A program made the translations under genes and the position numbers. From a bacterium (GTDB taxonomy: Bacteria > Actinomycetota > Acidimicrobiia > Spongiisociales > Spongiisociaceae), in contig JAPPGV010000028.1 in assembly GCA_028821235.1 (NCBI GenBank), forward strand, positions 1 to 57,241: 57,241 nucleotides of DNA, read 5' to 3'. The notes under the pieces were generated by a model. That model saw nothing but the letters and a program-made list of their open reading frames with translations. It was not told the DNA's origin and searched no databases. The stretch's first letter is position 1. Each line of letters begins with the position of its first letter. Below are positions 34,823 through 43,992 of the stretch, in pieces.

Positions 34823-35689
34823 ATGTATCCACGACAGTTCGACTACGTAGCGCCCTCCAGCCTGGATGAGGCGCTGGCTGCTCTCGATGCGAATCCGGGA
34901 GCCAAGGTGCTGGCCGGTGGCATGAGCCTGCTGCCGATGATGAAGATGCGGCTGCTGTCGCCCGAGATGGTGGTGGACATCGGCCGGATCGGCGGGTTGG
35001 GCGACATCACCGACAACGGTGATTCCATCTCGATCGGTGCGCTGGTGACCCATGCCGAGGTTGCGGCCAGCGGCCTGGTCCAGGACCACGGCGCGGCGCT
35101 GGCCACGGCTGCTTCCTGGACGGGTGATCGCCAGGTCCGCAACCGTGGTACGTGTTGCGGGTCGATGGCGCACGCCGATGTGGCGGCCGACCAGCCGGTT
35201 GCGGCGCTCGCTCTGGGCGCCACGATGGTGGTGGCGTCGTCGGGAGGCACGCGTGAGATCGCGGCCGCCGACTTCTTCGTGGACACCTTGATGTCCGCGT
35301 TGGAGCCCGGCGAGATCCTGACCGAGATGCGGATTCCCAAGGTCGGCGCCGGCACGGGTTCGGCTTATGACAAGCTGGGCCGCCGTGGTGGTCACACGGA
35401 CTATGCGGTGGCCGGCGTGGCCGCTTCGGTGACCCGTTCCAACGGTTCGGTCAGCGCGGCCACCGTCGCGGTGACCGGTGTGGGCAGCCGCCCCGTTCTG
35501 GTGGACGAGGTTGCCGACGCGCTGGTCGGTTCCGATGGTTCCGACGCCGCCGTCGAGGCCGCGGCCGCCCATGCGACGTGCGGGATCGACGTGCTGGAGG
35601 ACCTGTACGGGTCGGTGGCCTACAAGACCCACCTCGCCCAGCTGTTCGCAGCCCGGGCCGTGAAGGCAGCCCTGGCCGCGGCCGGGTAG
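34823..35689 (+). CDS. coxM: FAD-binding medium subunit (CoxM family)
   Basis: A 288-residue FAD subunit accepting electrons from CoxS. The first flavin loop is LAGGMSLLPMM (usually AGGQSL) and the second VRNRGTCCGSMAHADVAADQP, where family members typically have TxGGSxAHADPAxD; the substitution of GG by CC and loss of the proline are notable. The C-terminal CO_deh_flav_C domain ends near 286. The gene follows coxL by 13 bases with a GGAGGAG ribosome site. A strong terminator follows, cutting it off from the rest of the cluster. Confidence 0.92.
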   Translation: MYPRQFDYVAPSSLDEALAALDANPGAKVLAGGMSLLPMMKMRLLSPEMVVDIGRIGGLGDITDNGDSISIGALVTHAEVAASGLVQDHGAALATAASWTGDRQVRNRGTCCGSMAHADVAADQPVAALALGATMVVASSGGTREIAAADFFVDTLMSALEPGEILTEMRIPKVGAGTGSAYDKLGRRGGHTDYAVAGVAASVTRSNGSVSAATVAVTGVGSRPVLVDEVADALVGSDGSDAAVEAAAAHATCGIDVLEDLYGSVAYKTHLAQLFAARAVKAALAAAG

Positions 35690-35726
35690 CCCGCCGGCAC
35701 AGCCGAAAGACAACACAACCCGACCC

Positions 35727-35762
35727 AACCGGCCGCCCCACCAGACCCCGGGGCGGCCGGTT
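35727..35762 (+). terminator. Strong hairpin terminator after coxM
   Basis: AACCGGCCGCCCC (35727-35739) pairs perfectly with GGGGCGGCCGGTT (35750-35762) over a 10-base loop and runs into TTTCGTCT. It ends the coxSLM unit 38 bases after the stop. Confidence 0.85.
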
Positions 35763-35821
35763 TCGTCTGCCCTCACCCTTCCACGTGGAGTTCTCCCGGC
35801 GTTTCCGGGATAGGCCAGGGT

Positions 35822-35903
35822 GAAAAGTTGTACTAGAAGCCGTGAAATAGTTGTACTCCGAACGACGAAAAAGTTGTACTCAAAGCTGCGAAATAGTTGT
35901 ATT
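35822..35903 (+). repeat. Four direct repeats (AGTTGTACT) with exact 23-bp period
   Basis: The core AGTTGT occurs at 35826, 35849, 35872 and 35895, each spaced 23 bases, with conserved flanks GAAAxAGTTGTACT; the last copy degenerates to AGTTGTATT. The array is AT-rich relative to its surroundings and ends 8 bases before the ATPase start codon. This looks like an iteron or multi-site operator, with a period of about two helical turns so that all copies face one side of the helix. Confidence 0.85.
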
Positions 35904-35911
35904 GTGGTGAG

Positions 35912-37138
35912 ATGGTTGAGTATCGGAAGCGTCTGATCGACGGGGTTCTGGCACAGCGAATGGCCGCTCTACCTGCGGTTATGCTGGTAGGGCCCAGGGC
36001 AACGGGTAAGACGACGACCGCGGTCAGACATGCCCGGACGGTGGTGCGGATGGACCGGCCTGCCGAGGCAGCGGTGTTCCAGGCCGACCCGGACGCCGCG
36101 CTCGGCCGTGACCTTCCCGAACCCGTGCTGCTCGACGAGTGGCAGATGGTGCCCGAGGTGCTGGGGGCCGTGAAGCGGGCTGTCGACCGGGACTCCCGAC
36201 CCGGGCGGTTCATCCTGGCCGGATCGCTACACAGGACCCTCGGCACTCCCGGCGGCTGGCCCGGGGTGGGCCGGGTCGTGAGCCTGGAGATCTGGCCGTT
36301 CACGGTGTCCGAACAGCAGGCGACGGCTACCAAGCCGCTGATCGAGCGCGTAGTCGATGGAGACGACTTGAGACCCGCCGATCCGGGGTTGGACATCCGC
36401 GACTACGTGGATCTCGCCGTTCTGGGCGGCTTTCCCGAGGTGTCGCTGGTCGTGGCCGAATCCGAGCGGAGGGCCTGGCTGGACGGGTATATCGACGGAT
36501 TGATGGTCCGGGATGTGTTGGGTGGTCGCAATCCGGCCCTGTTCCGCAACTTCTTCAACGTCTACGCGGCCAACTCCGCCGGAGTGGTCACCGATCAGAA
36601 GCTCCGCGATTCGGCCCGGATCAACCACCGGACCGCACAAGCCCACCGGCAGCACCTCCTGAACCTGATGGTGGCCGACGAGCTACCGGCCTGGTCCACG
36701 AACCGGCTGAAGCGGTTGGGCCGGTCCCCCAAGCGGTATCTCACCGATTCGGGCCTACTGGCCGCCGCTATGGGCGCCGATTCGGAAGGCGTGCTGCGCC
36801 ACGGCGACCTGCTCGGTCGGGTCCTCGAGACCTTCGTGGTGGCGCAGATACGGGCCGAGGCGACCGCGGTCGGGCGCAAGCCGGTCCTGCATCATCTACG
36901 GTCGGGGGACGGGCGGCACGAGATCGATCTGATCGTAGAGATGGACGCCTGGCGGGTCCTCGGCATCGAGATCAAGGCGACGTCCGCGCCGGACCGCGGC
37001 GACGCCCAGCATCTGATCTGGCTGCGCGATCGGCTGGGCGAGGAGTTCGTCGGAGGGGTGGTCCTGCACACCGGGCCCTGGCCTTACTTGATCGGTGACC
37101 GGATCGTCGCGGCGCCGATCAGCACTCTCTGGGCGTAG
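35912..37138 (+). CDS. AAA ATPase with DUF4143 and nuclease-like C-terminus
   Basis: A 408-residue protein: Walker A GPRATGKT (27-34), Walker B LLDEWQ (73-78), sensor-like ILAGSLHRTL (101-110), then a DUF4143-type winged region (NHRTAQAHRQHLLNLMVADELPAW) and a C-terminal PD-(D/E)xK-like pattern HEIDLIVE...GIEIKAT (E337, D339, E353, K355). ATG 35912 follows GGTGAG. Such ATPases are common mobile or accessory genes of uncertain function, possibly defence- or toxin-antitoxin-related. It interrupts the cox cluster between coxM and coxD and carries its own repeat array upstream, which points to insertion. Confidence 0.85.
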   Translation: MVEYRKRLIDGVLAQRMAALPAVMLVGPRATGKTTTAVRHARTVVRMDRPAEAAVFQADPDAALGRDLPEPVLLDEWQMVPEVLGAVKRAVDRDSRPGRFILAGSLHRTLGTPGGWPGVGRVVSLEIWPFTVSEQQATATKPLIERVVDGDDLRPADPGLDIRDYVDLAVLGGFPEVSLVVAESERRAWLDGYIDGLMVRDVLGGRNPALFRNFFNVYAANSAGVVTDQKLRDSARINHRTAQAHRQHLLNLMVADELPAWSTNRLKRLGRSPKRYLTDSGLLAAAMGADSEGVLRHGDLLGRVLETFVVAQIRAEATAVGRKPVLHHLRSGDGRHEIDLIVEMDAWRVLGIEIKATSAPDRGDAQHLIWLRDRLGEEFVGGVVLHTGPWPYLIGDRIVAAPISTLWA

Positions 37139-37167
37139 GAGGGTGCGTCGCCTCAGGTGGGGACGTG

Positions 37168-37173
37168 TATCCT
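37168..37173 (+). promoter_or_regulatory. Putative -10 box (TATCCT) for leaderless coxD
   Basis: TATCCT lies 7 bases before the coxD ATG, between the end of the inserted ATPase and coxD. It would give the maturation genes their own leaderless promoter downstream of the coxM terminator. Confidence 0.5.
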
Positions 37174-37180
37174 CCTCGCG

Positions 37181-38065
<885 letters not shown>

Positions 38066-38071
38066 TCCCTG

Positions 38072-39241
38072 ATGGCCACTGGTGTTTTCGTCCAGAACGT
38101 GATCCACTTCGCGCGCTACCTGCGCGCCAAGGGCCTCGAAGTCGATCCGCGCACCGGCATGGAATTGCTCACCTCGGCCCATGTGTTGGGTCTGGAGGAT
38201 GTTCGGGACATCAGGTGCGGGTTCCGGTCGCTGGTGGTAACCCGTCCCGACCAGCTGCCGGTGTTCGAGGATGCGTTCGACCTGTTCTTCGGGTCGGGAG
38301 GGCGGAAGCGGACCCCCGTGGAGGCGGAGTCCGATCGGATGGTGCAGTCGTACCTCCCCGTGCTGACCTCGGCCGGCCAGCTCGACGAGGAGGACACGGA
38401 GGACAGCAGCGAGCAGATGGGGGCTTCTCACGCCGAGCGTCTCGGTACCCGCGACTTCGGCGAACTGACAGCCGACGAGATCGCCGAGGTGCGGAGGCTG
38501 ATTTCTCGCATGGTGTGGAGACCGGCCGAGGCGCTGAGTCGCCGCTGGATGCCCGACTCGATGGGAAGCCGCCCCGACATGCGGAGGACCCTCCGGAATG
38601 CGGTCGGTCCCCGCGGCGAGCTGCTGGAGATGGAGTTCCGATCCCGCCGGCCGCGCCGGCGCCCGCTGGTGATCATCGCTGACGTGAGCGGATCGATGGA
38701 GAAGTACGTGGAATTGCTGCTGTACTTCGCCCACTCGGCCCCGGCGCGGATGGGCCGGGTCGAGTCCTTCGTGTTCTCCACCCGGCTAACCCGCATCACC
38801 CACGAGCTCCGTCGCCGGGATCCGGCCATGGCGCTCCGCCTGGTGGCAGGCCGCGTCCACGACTGGTCGGGTGGGACGCGGATCGGAGAAGCTCTGGCAA
38901 CCTACAATCGGCACTGGAGTCGACGGGTGGCCAGAGGTGGTCCGATCGGAATTATCATCAGCGACGGATGGGACCGCGGAGATCCGGAACTGCTGAGCCA
39001 GGAGATGGCGCGGTTCTCGCGCTCCGTCCATCGAACCATCTGGCTGAATCCCCTGGCGGGCCGCAAGGGGTATTCGCCGGAGACCCGAGGGCTTAAGGCG
39101 GCGTTGCCGTACGTGGACGACTTCCTGCCCGCCGCCCGGCTGGTGGATCTGGGTGGAGTCATCCGGCTGTTGGAGTCGATACCTCCCCACCCGAACCAGG
39201 CCACGAGAGGATCACCTAGACGAGGAGCCCGGGCATCATGA
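38072..39241 (+). CDS. coxE: VWA-domain protein, CoxE-like
   Basis: A 389-residue protein with an N-terminal helical region ([20 protein letters not shown]) and a C-terminal von Willebrand A domain whose MIDAS motif is DVSGSM (204-209), followed by the T-containing loop [11 protein letters not shown] and ISDGWDRGD. CoxE partners with the MoxR ATPase CoxD in maturation of Mo-hydroxylases. An acidic, low-complexity segment ([10 protein letters not shown]) lies in the middle. Its stop overlaps the start of the XdhC N-terminal gene, coupling them. Confidence 0.9.
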   Translation: MATGVFVQNVIHFARYLRAKGLEVDPRTGMELLTSAHVLGLEDVRDIRCGFRSLVVTRPDQLPVFEDAFDLFFGSGGRKRTPVEAESDRMVQSYLPVLTSAGQLDEEDTEDSSEQMGASHAERLGTRDFGELTADEIAEVRRLISRMVWRPAEALSRRWMPDSMGSRPDMRRTLRNAVGPRGELLEMEFRSRRPRRRPLVIIADVSGSMEKYVELLLYFAHSAPARMGRVESFVFSTRLTRITHELRRRDPAMALRLVAGRVHDWSGGTRIGEALATYNRHWSRRVARGGPIGIIISDGWDRGDPELLSQEMARFSRSVHRTIWLNPLAGRKGYSPETRGLKAALPYVDDFLPAARLVDLGGVIRLLESIPPHPNQATRGSPRRGARAS

Positions 39242-39546
39242 AGGATGCGCTGAGTGTCTACAACCGATGGATCGAAGAAGGGAAGCAGGTCGCGGTGGCG
39301 ACGGTGGTGCGGGTCAAGGGCTCGGCTCCCCGCCCCGAGGGTGCCAAGTTCCTGGTGTCATCCGAAGGTGACATGGAGGGCTCGGTGAGCGGTGGCTGCG
39401 TAGAGAACGACGTGTTCCTCCACGCCCAGGAGGTGCTCGCAACGGGAGAACCTCGCCTGGTGACCTACGGCATCGCCGACGAAGACGCCTTCGAGGTGGG
39501 CCTGGCCTGCGGAGGGACCATCCAGGTGCTGGTCGAGAAATGGTAA
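39238..39546 (+). CDS. XdhC/CoxI-family protein, N-terminal half
   Basis: A 102-residue protein equal to the first Pfam domain of Xdh[24 protein letters not shown], then [10 protein letters not shown] and [12 protein letters not shown], the conserved Gly-Cys segments. XdhC proteins hand sulfurated molybdenum cofactor to xanthine-dehydrogenase-like enzymes. The second domain, normally fused, is encoded by the next gene, which overlaps this one by 7 bases. The ATG overlaps the coxE stop (ATGA). The split is not a frameshift, because each piece has its own clean start and stop. Confidence 0.9.
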   Translation: MKDALSVYNRWIEEGKQVAVATVVRVKGSAPRPEGAKFLVSSEGDMEGSVSGGCVENDVFLHAQEVLATGEPRLVTYGIADEDAFEVGLACGGTIQVLVEKW

Positions 39547-40328
39547 GAACCCAGCTGGAGGCGGTTCGTAGCCTCGTCGAGGAGGAGCGCCTCGGGGCCG
39601 TCACCACGGTGGTCGAAGGCCCCGCCACCGGCGCCAAGGCGGTGCTGGATCGGGTGGACGGGCTGGTGGCCGGGACGATCCCCGGCGAGATACTCGACGC
39701 CGTGCAGGCCGACGCGGCCAGCCTCATGGACCGTGAGCAGAGCCGTACCCTCGGATACGGGGAGCACGAGGTGTACATCGAAACGGTGGCGCCCCAACCA
39801 CGGCTCCTGATCATCGGGGCCGTTCACATCGCGCAGGAGCTATGCCGGATTGCTCATGGCCTGGGCTTCAGGGTGGTCGTCACCGACTCCCGTCCGTTCT
39901 TCACCACGCCCGAGCGCTTTCCCGAGGCCCATCAGGTGATCGTCGGGTGGCCGGGAGAGATCGAGGACCAGCTGGACATCGACCGCCGGACCTATGTGGT
40001 GATGCTCAGCCATGACGCCCGTTTCGAGGATCCGATGCTGCCCCTCGTACTACCCAGTGAAGTCAAGTACATCGGGGTGATGGGAAGCCGCCGCACCCAC
40101 CGGAAGCGGGTGGAACGGCTGCGCAAGGCCGGGTTCCCCGAGGACCAGATCGCCAGGATCCGCGGCCCGGTCGGGCTCGACATCGGCGCCGAGCAACCCG
40201 GCGAGGTGGCCATATCCATCCTGGCGGAGATGATCCAGGTCCGGTACGGGTCGGGTACCGGGGAGTCTCTCGTCGGGCGGAGGGGCCGGGTCCACCTTCA
40301 ACGCACGGAGGATGCCGGAGACCTATGA
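39540..40328 (+). CDS. XdhC/CoxF-family protein with Rossmann domain
   Basis: A 262-residue protein. The N-terminal 85 residues resemble a degenerate first XdhC domain ([18 protein letters not shown]), and the rest is the XdhC Rossmann domain: [75 protein letters not shown] and the closing [20 protein letters not shown]. It probably works with the 102-residue XdhC half in Mo-cofactor delivery to CoxL. The overlap of 7 bases suggests equimolar synthesis. Confidence 0.9.
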   Translation: MVRTQLEAVRSLVEEERLGAVTTVVEGPATGAKAVLDRVDGLVAGTIPGEILDAVQADAASLMDREQSRTLGYGEHEVYIETVAPQPRLLIIGAVHIAQELCRIAHGLGFRVVVTDSRPFFTTPERFPEAHQVIVGWPGEIEDQLDIDRRTYVVMLSHDARFEDPMLPLVLPSEVKYIGVMGSRRTHRKRVERLRKAGFPEDQIARIRGPVGLDIGAEQPGEVAISILAEMIQVRYGSGTGESLVGRRGRVHLQRTEDAGDL

Positions 40329-40377
40329 CCGTTCCTGGTCGGGTTCCGTCCAACCGTCAACGCTCGTTCGCCCGGTC

Positions 40378-40971
40378 ATGATGACTGCGGCGCTCGTCCT
40401 GGCCGGAGGTGAGTCGGAGCGCTTCGGCAGTTCCAAACAGCTCGCCGAGTGGAGAGGGAAGCCGCTTCTGGCGCACGTGGTGGCCCGGGTGAAGGGTTGG
40501 CCGGAGGTGGGCGCGGTCTACGTGGTGCTGGGTGCCCGTGCCGAACAGATCATGGAAGCAGTCGATCTCGGCGATGCCGCGGTCATTGAGAACCTGGAGT
40601 GGCGGGAAGGGATGGGTTCCTCGCTACGGGTCGGGCTGGACTTCCTGGTGGGCGAGCGCTCGGTCGATCAGGCCCTGGTGGTGCTCGGGGACCAACCGAA
40701 CGTGCCCGGCGACGTCGTGCCCCGGCTTCTCGAGGCGCGGAAGCGGTCACGGCGACCGGTGGTCATCCCCCGGTACCGCTTGACCCGCGGACACCCGGTG
40801 CTGATCCATCGATCCCTGTGGCCGACCCTGATTACCGGGCTGAGCGGTGACCGGGGGGCTCGAAATCTCTTCCTGGCCCATCCGGATTGGGTGGAGGAGG
40901 TGCTCGTGGACGCCATGCCGCCCGGAGACGTCGACACGCCCGAGGATCTCCGCCGCCTGGACAGATCCTGA
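40378..40971 (+). CDS. MobA/MocA-like molybdopterin nucleotidyltransferase
   Basis: A 197-residue NTP-transferase-fold protein. It starts with the nucleotide-binding loop ALVLAGGESERFGSSKQLAEWRGKPLL, has ALVVLGDQPNVPGDVV as the metal-binding strand and the HPVLIHRSLWP segment typical of MocA/YgfJ proteins, which add CMP to molybdopterin to form MCD, the cofactor of CoxL-type enzymes. Start is uncertain: ATG 40378, 40381 or an upstream ATG at 40312 overlapping the XdhC gene. Position at the end of the cluster fits a dedicated cofactor step. Confidence 0.87.
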   Translation: MMTAALVLAGGESERFGSSKQLAEWRGKPLLAHVVARVKGWPEVGAVYVVLGARAEQIMEAVDLGDAAVIENLEWREGMGSSLRVGLDFLVGERSVDQALVVLGDQPNVPGDVVPRLLEARKRSRRPVVIPRYRLTRGHPVLIHRSLWPTLITGLSGDRGARNLFLAHPDWVEEVLVDAMPPGDVDTPEDLRRLDRS

Positions 40972-41102
40972 CAGCCGGACACGTCACGATGTGCTCGATC
41001 GGGTTGGCCTCGACTCCTCATGGACAGGGCTTTGGAGACGGAGTGGGGTGGAGTTCGGCCTCCTGAGTGGGGGTCAGCGATCTCGATGACTCCGATCGGG
41101 TC

Positions 41103-41108
41103 TATCCT
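41103..41108 (+). promoter_or_regulatory. Putative -10 box (TATCCT) for aro gene pair
   Basis: TATCCT lies 27 bases before the DAHP synthase start and upstream of a GGAGG ribosome site. Transcription would start near 41115 and give a short leader. Confidence 0.4.
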
Positions 41109-41135
41109 CTCTGAGTAACGCGTGGAGGATGCTTG

Positions 41136-42149
41136 ATGATCATCGTCATGAAGTCGGGGGCTACACAAGAGCACATCGACAAGGTGGTGCGGCGCCTGGC
41201 CGCGATCGGCTCCGAAGCCCACATCTCGGTGGGACAGGTCCGCACTGTTATCGGTGCTATCGGGGACCGGGAGGTGATCCAGCAACAGCCGTGGCTGGCC
41301 ATGCCCGGAGTGGAGCGGGCGGTACCGGTGCTGAAGCCGTACAAGTTCGTGTCCCGTGAGTTCCAGCCTGAGGACACGGTCATAAAGGTGAGAAATGCCC
41401 AGGTCGGAGGCGGCGTCTTCGCCCCGATCGCCGGTCCGTGCGCGGTCGAGACCCGGGACCAGCTGTTTCGCACGGCCGAGGCGGTGCTCGAAGCGGGCGC
41501 CACCATCCTGCGAGGGGATGCCTTCAAGCCCAGGACGAGCCCTTTCTCCTTCCAGGGCTTGGCCGAGGACGGCCTCCAGCTCATGGCCGAGGCGCGCGAG
41601 GAGTTCGGCCTTCCGTTCGTCGCCGAGGTCCTCGATCCGCGGGATGTGGACCTGGTCGCCGGCTACGCGGACATGTTGCGGATCGGCACCAGGAACATGG
41701 CGAACTACGGGCTGCTCTCAGAGGTGGGCCGGGTTCACAAGCCGGTGCAGCTCAAACGAGGCTTCACAGCCACCATCGATGAGTGGCTCAATGCCGCCGA
41801 GTACATATACAAGGAAGGGAATCACGAGGTCGTCCTGGTGGAACGGGGGATCCGGACCTTCGAGACGGCCACCCGGAACACGCTCGACATATCGGCGGCG
41901 CCGGTGATCAAGCACATGTCCCACCTACCGGTGATCATCGATCCCTCCCATTCGTCAGGCCGTCGCCATCTGGTCGCCCCCCTGGCTCGAGCCGCCATCG
42001 CGGTGGGCGCCGATGGCTTCATCGTGGACGTGCATCCCGCCCCCGAGACCGCCCAGGTCGACGGCGACCAAGCCTTGCTACCGGCCGAATTCGCCGAGTT
42101 GATGGACCAGATGCGAAACCTGGCCGCAGCTCTCGACGTCACCATATAG
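41136..42149 (+). CDS. aroF: 3-deoxy-7-phosphoheptulonate (DAHP) synthase, type I-beta
   Basis: A 337-residue enzyme making DAHP from PEP and erythrose 4-phosphate, the first shikimate step. An N-terminal ferredoxin-like domain (residues 1-75, MIIVMKSGATQEHIDKVVRRL) of the kind that mediates feedback control precedes the barrel: IAGPCAVETRDQLF, GDAFKPRTSPFSFQG, IGTRNMANYGLL, VQLKRGF and IDPSHSSGRR with metal and substrate residues. ATG 41136 is used, as GGAGG lies 7 bases upstream. tyrA follows after 16 bases. Confidence 0.95.
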   Translation: MIIVMKSGATQEHIDKVVRRLAAIGSEAHISVGQVRTVIGAIGDREVIQQQPWLAMPGVERAVPVLKPYKFVSREFQPEDTVIKVRNAQVGGGVFAPIAGPCAVETRDQLFRTAEAVLEAGATILRGDAFKPRTSPFSFQGLAEDGLQLMAEAREEFGLPFVAEVLDPRDVDLVAGYADMLRIGTRNMANYGLLSEVGRVHKPVQLKRGFTATIDEWLNAAEYIYKEGNHEVVLVERGIRTFETATRNTLDISAAPVIKHMSHLPVIIDPSHSSGRRHLVAPLARAAIAVGADGFIVDVHPAPETAQVDGDQALLPAEFAELMDQMRNLAAALDVTI

Positions 42150-42165
42150 CTGACCAGCAGTCCGG

Positions 42166-43188
42166 ATGCGTCGAGCCGCAATCTTCGGCACGGGGTTGAT
42201 CGGGGCGTCCCTCGGCATGGCCCTCCGGCGGGTCGGCTGGACGGTTGCCGGGTGGGACCCCGACCCGACGGCGCTGGAAGTGGCGACGGAGCGGGGCGCG
42301 GTGGATGACGCGTGCGGTAGCCGTGAGGACGCGCTTCCGGGCTCGGACCTGGTGGTCCTGGCCGGACCTCTCACCGCCACCCTCGAGACCCTGCCGGGCT
42401 TGCGTACCGACGCCCTGGTGACGGATGTGGCCGGGGTGAAGCGACCCGTGGTCGACGCACGGCCGGCAGGCATGCGAATGGTGGCCGGGCATCCGATGGC
42501 GGGTCTCGAGCAGGCCGGTCCGGCAGCCGCCTCGCCCTCTCTCTTCAAGGGCGCCGCCTGGGTCATCTGTCCCGACAAGGCTGATGCGGCCGATGTCGAG
42601 ACGCTCGAATCGATAGTCGAATCGGTGGGCGCAATACCGTACCGGCTTCCGGCTGCCGAGCACGATCGGGTGGTGGCCGACATCTCGCACCTCCCCCAGG
42701 TACTCGCCATCTCGTTGATCAACCTGATCACGCGCCGGGATCCGGCCGCCGCGCGCCTGGTGGCAGGCTCCTTCCGCGACCTGACCCGGGTGGCTGCCTC
42801 CGAGCCGCGCTGGTGGCCGGAGGTCCTGGCCGCCAACGAGGCCAACGTCAGCGACTCCATCGAGCGGCTGATGAGACTGCTCGAAGAGGTTCGTCAGGAG
42901 GTGGCGCATGGTGATTCCGGCCCGCTGACCGCTCGGATCGAAGAGGCCAGGAGCAGGCGGCAGGCCATGGCGCCCCCGGTGGTGAGGGTAGGTGTGGTGC
43001 TCCAGGACCGCCCGGGCGAGATCGCCAAGGTAGGACGGGCACTCGAGCACAGCGGTGTGGATGTCCGCGACCTCCAGCTGCGCCACGCCCTCCACGGGGG
43101 AGGCGGCATTCTCACGCTGTCAGTACGACCGGCGGAGGCGGACGTGCTACGCGCCGCGTTGCTGGAGGCGGACTTCTCGCTGGAGTAG
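42166..43188 (+). CDS. tyrA: Prephenate dehydrogenase with C-terminal ACT domain
   Basis: A 340-residue NAD-dependent enzyme producing 4-hydroxyphenylpyruvate for tyrosine. The dinucleotide motif is AIFGTGLIGASLGMAL (residues 5-20), the acidic residue in AGWDPDP, and the substrate helix contains HPMAGLEQAG and DISHLPQVLAISL with the catalytic histidines. The C-terminal 75 residues (RVGVVLQDRPGEIAKVGRALEHSGVDV) are an ACT domain, suggesting feedback by tyrosine. It is in operon with DAHP synthase. Confidence 0.94.
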   Translation: MRRAAIFGTGLIGASLGMALRRVGWTVAGWDPDPTALEVATERGAVDDACGSREDALPGSDLVVLAGPLTATLETLPGLRTDALVTDVAGVKRPVVDARPAGMRMVAGHPMAGLEQAGPAAASPSLFKGAAWVICPDKADAADVETLESIVESVGAIPYRLPAAEHDRVVADISHLPQVLAISLINLITRRDPAAARLVAGSFRDLTRVAASEPRWWPEVLAANEANVSDSIERLMRLLEEVRQEVAHGDSGPLTARIEEARSRRQAMAPPVVRVGVVLQDRPGEIAKVGRALEHSGVDVRDLQLRHALHGGGGILTLSVRPAEADVLRAALLEADFSLE

Positions 43189-43348
43189 TCGGCCCAAGGC
43201 AAACGAAGGTGGCTCTGGTCCGTTCACAGCGGCAGTTCTCGGCGGGCCTGTTCGAGGCCTTGCGCGGCTAGCGGCCTCGGGCATGGCTTTCCTCGGTGCG
43301 TTCCAGAAGTCCTGGGAGTGGTTGGGTTGAATGAGGTCGGGTAGCCCC

Positions 43349-43558
43349 TCAGGTGGAGACGAGATGGGCCGTGGCTTGGGGTTCCGGGACGAGGTCTCCA
43401 TTCGCCCGGAGCATCTCGATGTGATAGCCGACGGCTTCACGGATCAGGGATTCCGTTTCCTCCAAGGTGTCGCCGGCGGCGATGCATCCCGGCAGGTCCG
43501 GAACGTATGCGCCGTAGCCGTTGCCGGTTCGTTCGATGACCGCGATGTAGCTCGTCAT
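43349..43558 (-). CDS. hicB: HicB-family antitoxin
   Basis: A 69-residue antitoxin with the HicB partial RNase-H-like fold: YIAVIERTGNGYGAYVPDLPGCIAAGDTLEE and the helix SLIREAVGYHIEMLRANGD. The short form lacks a C-terminal DNA-binding domain. The ATG at 43558 overlaps the hicA stop (ATGA), the usual coupling in toxin-first hicAB operons. The pair lies between tyrA and nadE next to an AT-rich stretch. Confidence 0.92.
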   Translation of the reverse strand: MTSYIAVIERTGNGYGAYVPDLPGCIAAGDTLEETESLIREAVGYHIEMLRANGDLVPEPQATAHLVST

Positions 43559-43758
43559 AGGGACCCTTTCTCGAGGCCGGCTTGCTTGACGATGCTGGCT
43601 CTCATGTCCGGCGAGAGGTCTTTGCCCATGTGCCCGGCAATCGTAACGGTGCCTGGCTTGTCCGGGTGGTTGTACTGGCGGTGACTTCCGCGGGTCCGCA
43701 CGAGGTACCAACCATCGCGCTTGACCACTCGGATCGCGTCTCTAACTATCGGCGGCAT
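43555..43758 (-). CDS. hicA: HicA-family mRNA interferase toxin
   Basis: A 67-residue toxin with a double-stranded-RNA-binding-like fold. The catalytic histidine is in RTRGSHRQYNHP, preceded by VVKRDGWYLV and followed by VTIAGHMGKDLSPDMRASIVKQAGL, all canonical. HicA cleaves mRNA and is neutralised by HicB. ATG 43758 gives the standard length; an upstream in-frame extension reads through AT-rich promoter sequence and is unlikely. Confidence 0.93.
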   Translation of the reverse strand: MPPIVRDAIRVVKRDGWYLVRTRGSHRQYNHPDKPGTVTIAGHMGKDLSPDMRASIVKQAGLEKGSL

Positions 43759-43784
43759 ATCCGAGCTCCCACGAGTGGTCTGCG

Positions 43785-43890
43785 AAGTTGAGTACATATC
43801 CGTACATTTGTTCATATGCTAAAATATGGGTGTGATATAAACAGACCGATACATTTCTTGATCGTTATATGATTTACAGAATCATGTCTT
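43785..43890 (-). promoter_or_regulatory. AT-rich promoter/operator region of hicAB
   Basis: This stretch is strikingly AT-rich compared with the flanks and contains a repeated GTACAT (43792 and 43802 region) and several TATA-like hexamers. It separates hicAB from nadE on the opposite strand. Exact -10 and -35 positions cannot be fixed by eye. The composition is consistent with a horizontally acquired TA module. Confidence 0.5.
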
Positions 43891-43992
43891 TGATGAGCAC
43901 AGCTCTGGGATACCGCGAAGCCGCTGCCGGAAACCTGCCGACCAACGACGCAGAAGCTCCGGCTCCGTAGCGCCTCCTAGACTCCGCGGACT

